Shown one piece after another: positions 61,987 to 64,000 of a stretch of DNA of 64,000 bases; the stretch's first letter is position 1, and every line of letters starts with the position of its first letter. The notes under the pieces are model-generated. The model was not told the DNA's origin, ran no database searches, and saw only the letters and a list, made by a program, of their open reading frames with translations. The translations under genes were made by a program, and so were the position numbers. This stretch comes from Marinobacter salarius (GTDB taxonomy: Bacteria > Pseudomonadota > Gammaproteobacteria > Pseudomonadales > Oleiphilaceae), in assembly GCF_032922745.1 (NCBI RefSeq), contig NZ_CP136693.1:3348001-3412000 (forward strand). The letters run 5' to 3'.

Positions 61987-63669
61987 ATGTCCGAGGCCAT
62001 TGAACAGACCGGGGCGAGATACCCCCTGCTGGCAAAACGGACCTCGAAACGCTGGCTGATCACCGCCGCAGTGACCACCTCCATCGTGGCGCTTCCGGTA
62101 CTGTCGGTGCTTATCCTGGCGCTGTTTCCGGAAGAGAATATCTGGCCTCACCTGCTGGACACCACGCTTCCCCGCTATCTGGTTACCACACTCCAACTCA
62201 TGGCCGGCGTGGCTTTCATCACGCTGGTTATCGGCCTCGCCAGCGCCTGGGCGGTCACCATGTGCGACTTTCCCGGTCGCAAGTTTTTTGAATGGGCCAT
62301 GCTGCTACCCTTTGCGGTGCCTGCCTATGTCATTGCTTATGTCTATACCAGCCTTCTGGATTACGCCGGGCCGGTTCAGACCGCCATGCGGGACTGGTTT
62401 GGCTGGCACAACGCCGCCGACTACTGGTTCCCCGAGATCCGCAGCCTGGAAGGCGCCACCCTGATGATCGGCCTGGTGCTCTACCCTTATGTGTACCTGC
62501 TGGCACGGGCCGCGTTCCTGGAGCAATCCCCTTCCCTGTTTGCGGTCAGCCGTAGCCTGGGGCATTCCGCCATCAGCACCTTCTTCCGGGTTGTGCTGCC
62601 GATTGCCCGGCCTGCCGTAGCGGTTGGCCTGTCGCTGGTACTGATGGAAACCCTGAACGACTTCGGTACGGTGGATTTCTTTGCGGTACAAACCCTGACC
62701 GCCGGGCTGTTCGACACCTGGATGAACCTGGGGAACCTGGGAGGCGCCGCGCAGATTGCCACCACCATGCTGGCCTTCGTCGTTATCCTGGTGACCCTGG
62801 AGCGCTATTCCCGGCGCAAACAGCAACAATTCGCAGCGCGGGACAACCGCGAGCCAATCCGCCGCTTTACCCTCTCACGCCCGCGCCAGTGGGTTTGCGT
62901 GGCCGTCTGCGCCGTTCCGGTGATCTTCGGTTTCCTGCTGCCGGCCGCCACTCTTGGCCACTATGCCTGGGAGTACTTCGACGAAAGCTGGAACCCGGAC
63001 TTCGTCCGCAACACGCTCAACAGCCTGTTTCTCTCGGGAACCGCCGCGCTGACCACGCTGATCATTGGCGTCACCCTCGCCTACAGCCGCCGCCTGCACG
63101 ATACCCGGGGCATGCGCGTGATGATGCGGCTGTCCAGCCTGGGCTACGCCATGCCCGGGGCCGTGCTCGCAGTGGGTGTGATTGTGCCGCTGGCCGGTTT
63201 TGACAATTGGGTGGATGGCATCCTGAGGGACAACTTCGGGGTCAGCAGTGGGCTGCTGCTTAGTGGTACCGCCTTTGCGTTGGTGTTCGCCTATACCGTT
63301 CGCTTCCTGGCGGTCTCCGCTGGCAGTGTGGAAAGTGCCCTGCAGAAAATTACACCCAGTATGGACATGGCCTCCCGGTCCCTGGGCCATACACCGGGCA
63401 ACACACTGCTGAAGGTTCACCTGCCCATGTTGCGGGGCACCTTGATTACGGCGGCGTTGGTGGTGTTCGTGGACTGTATGAAGGAGCTGCCGGCGACGTT
63501 AATCCTGCGGCCCTTTAATTTTGAAACCCTGGCCACCTACGTGTACCAGTTTGCCTCGGACGAGAAGCTCGCCCACAGCGCCCTGCCGGCATTGATTATC
63601 GTGCTGGCCGGCATCATTCCGATCATCCTCATGAGCAAGTCCATTTCCGACACCCGGGCCATTAGCTGA
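61987..63669 (+). CDS. Ferric iron ABC transporter permease (FbpB-like, fused double domain)
   Basis: 560 aa inner-membrane protein with about 12 helices made of two fused ABC permease units. The EAA-loop of the first is in AVSRSLGHSAISTFFRVVLP and that of the second in MASRSLGHTPGNTLLKVHLP, the coupling sites for the ATPase. CMKELPATLILRPFNFETLA is the conserved FbpB end. It follows the binding protein across a terminator. No ATPase gene follows: the next gene is convergent, so the FbpC-type ATPase must be elsewhere. Confidence 0.94.
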   Translation: MSEAIEQTGARYPLLAKRTSKRWLITAAVTTSIVALPVLSVLILALFPEENIWPHLLDTTLPRYLVTTLQLMAGVAFITLVIGLASAWAVTMCDFPGRKFFEWAMLLPFAVPAYVIAYVYTSLLDYAGPVQTAMRDWFGWHNAADYWFPEIRSLEGATLMIGLVLYPYVYLLARAAFLEQSPSLFAVSRSLGHSAISTFFRVVLPIARPAVAVGLSLVLMETLNDFGTVDFFAVQTLTAGLFDTWMNLGNLGGAAQIATTMLAFVVILVTLERYSRRKQQQFAARDNREPIRRFTLSRPRQWVCVAVCAVPVIFGFLLPAATLGHYAWEYFDESWNPDFVRNTLNSLFLSGTAALTTLIIGVTLAYSRRLHDTRGMRVMMRLSSLGYAMPGAVLAVGVIVPLAGFDNWVDGILRDNFGVSSGLLLSGTAFALVFAYTVRFLAVSAGSVESALQKITPSMDMASRSLGHTPGNTLLKVHLPMLRGTLITAALVVFVDCMKELPATLILRPFNFETLATYVYQFASDEKLAHSALPALIIVLAGIIPIILMSKSISDTRAIS

Positions 63670-63705
63670 CGTTCGCCGCCTTCAAGCGGCAGCCGGGAAG
63701 TCCGC

Positions 63706-64000
63706 TTAGATCACCGAACGAGAATGCGCGCCCTGAACCACAAAACGGCCCTGAAAAACCGCAACGGGTTCTCTGACGGGTTCCGTGGTGGGTTCGCCGC
63801 AGTACACTTCAGCAATCAGGGAAAGCCTGCCCTTGCCGTGGCGGGCCAGGCTTTTTCGGAATCGGTCAGGGACTTCACCGCCGGGGAGGCGGCACAGGGC
63901 GAAGAAGTTCGTGTCTACCGGTTCAATGTGCTCAATTTCACCTACCTGGATCACCACCTTTCCGGCCAATCCCAGGTCGGTCAATACCAGCTCAACCAAC
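63706..64000 (-). CDS. Unrecognised gene, partial (C-terminal part only)
   Basis: At least 97 codons read on the minus strand to a stop at 63706; the start is probably beyond the right edge, since the only in-window start would be a TTG at 63999. The visible protein has mixed beta strands (GKVVIQVGEIEHIEPV, GRLSLIAEVYCGEP, AVFQGRFVVQGAHSR). I do not recognise a family. It converges with the permease. Confidence 0.55.
   Translation of the reverse strand, partial: LVELVLTDLGLAGKVVIQVGEIEHIEPVDTNFFALCRLPGGEVPDRFRKSLARHGKGRLSLIAEVYCGEPTTEPVREPVAVFQGRFVVQGAHSRSVI

Noticed and set aside
1..64000. CRISPR arrays, insertion sequences, prophage or integron features
   Set aside because: No regularly spaced repeats, transposase-like proteins, terminal inverted repeats or integrase-like genes were seen; the tRNAs are not flanked by integrase genes or visible att duplications.

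Overview
The window looks like chromosomal DNA of a marine gammaproteobacterium close to Marinobacter and Pseudomonas. This is inferred from gene order (queA-tgt-yajC-secD-secF, suhB/trmJ-cysE-iscR-iscS, ndk-rlmN-pilW-rodZ-ispG-hisS-yfgM-bamB-der, a complete flgB-to-flgL run) and from protein character; no database was searched. I see no insertion sequence, prophage, CRISPR array or obvious foreign island. Nearly all of it is core housekeeping.

Layout. 0-2 kb: the start of sdhC (minus, running off the left edge) diverges from gltA, each with a good sigma70-type promoter. 2-9.7 kb: a beta-hydroxyacid dehydrogenase, topA and the fatty acid oxidation operon fadBA. 9.7-18 kb: a secreted protein of unknown function, a universal stress protein, a coupled ycbX-uup-unknown operon, tRNA-Gly, a TetR regulator, DUF924, CbiX-like and TIGR01777 genes, and tRNA-Glu. 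18-28.5 kb: a membrane GGDEF/EAL protein, then der, bamB, yfgM, hisS, ispG, rodZ and pilW. 28.5-34.5 kb: rlmN, ndk, iscS, iscR, cysE and trmJ, with a suhB-like gene diverging from trmJ. 34.5-40.2 kb: secF, secD, yajC, tgt, queA and tRNA-Leu. 40.3-51.7 kb: flgL to flgB on the minus strand, with a sigma54-type promoter before flgB. 51.8-64 kb: nitroreductase, DUF962, class III adenylate cyclase, queF, a YadGH-type ABC exporter, a lipoprotein, an HD-GYP-like protein, a second lipoprotein, a PilZ protein, a ferric iron binding protein with its fused permease, and an unrecognised partial gene at the right edge.

Genes that work together: fadB/fadA (beta-oxidation); yajC/secD/secF (protein export); queA, tgt and queF (queuosine); bamB, yfgM, rodZ and pilW (envelope, secretion, shape, pili); eleven flg genes (rod, hook, rings, junction); and several cyclic-nucleotide proteins (GGDEF/EAL, HD-GYP-like, PilZ, adenylate cyclase).

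Three places depart from the expected plan. The SuhB homologue has lost its inositol phosphatase motifs while its fold and its place beside trmJ are kept. The isc locus holds only iscR and iscS: iscU, iscA, hscB, hscA and fdx are missing, and IscS lacks the C-terminal tail that docks IscU. The HD-GYP protein has lost the HD pair and other metal ligands. All three suggest proteins kept for binding or regulatory roles, or a rewired pathway. I found no clearly new multi-gene system.
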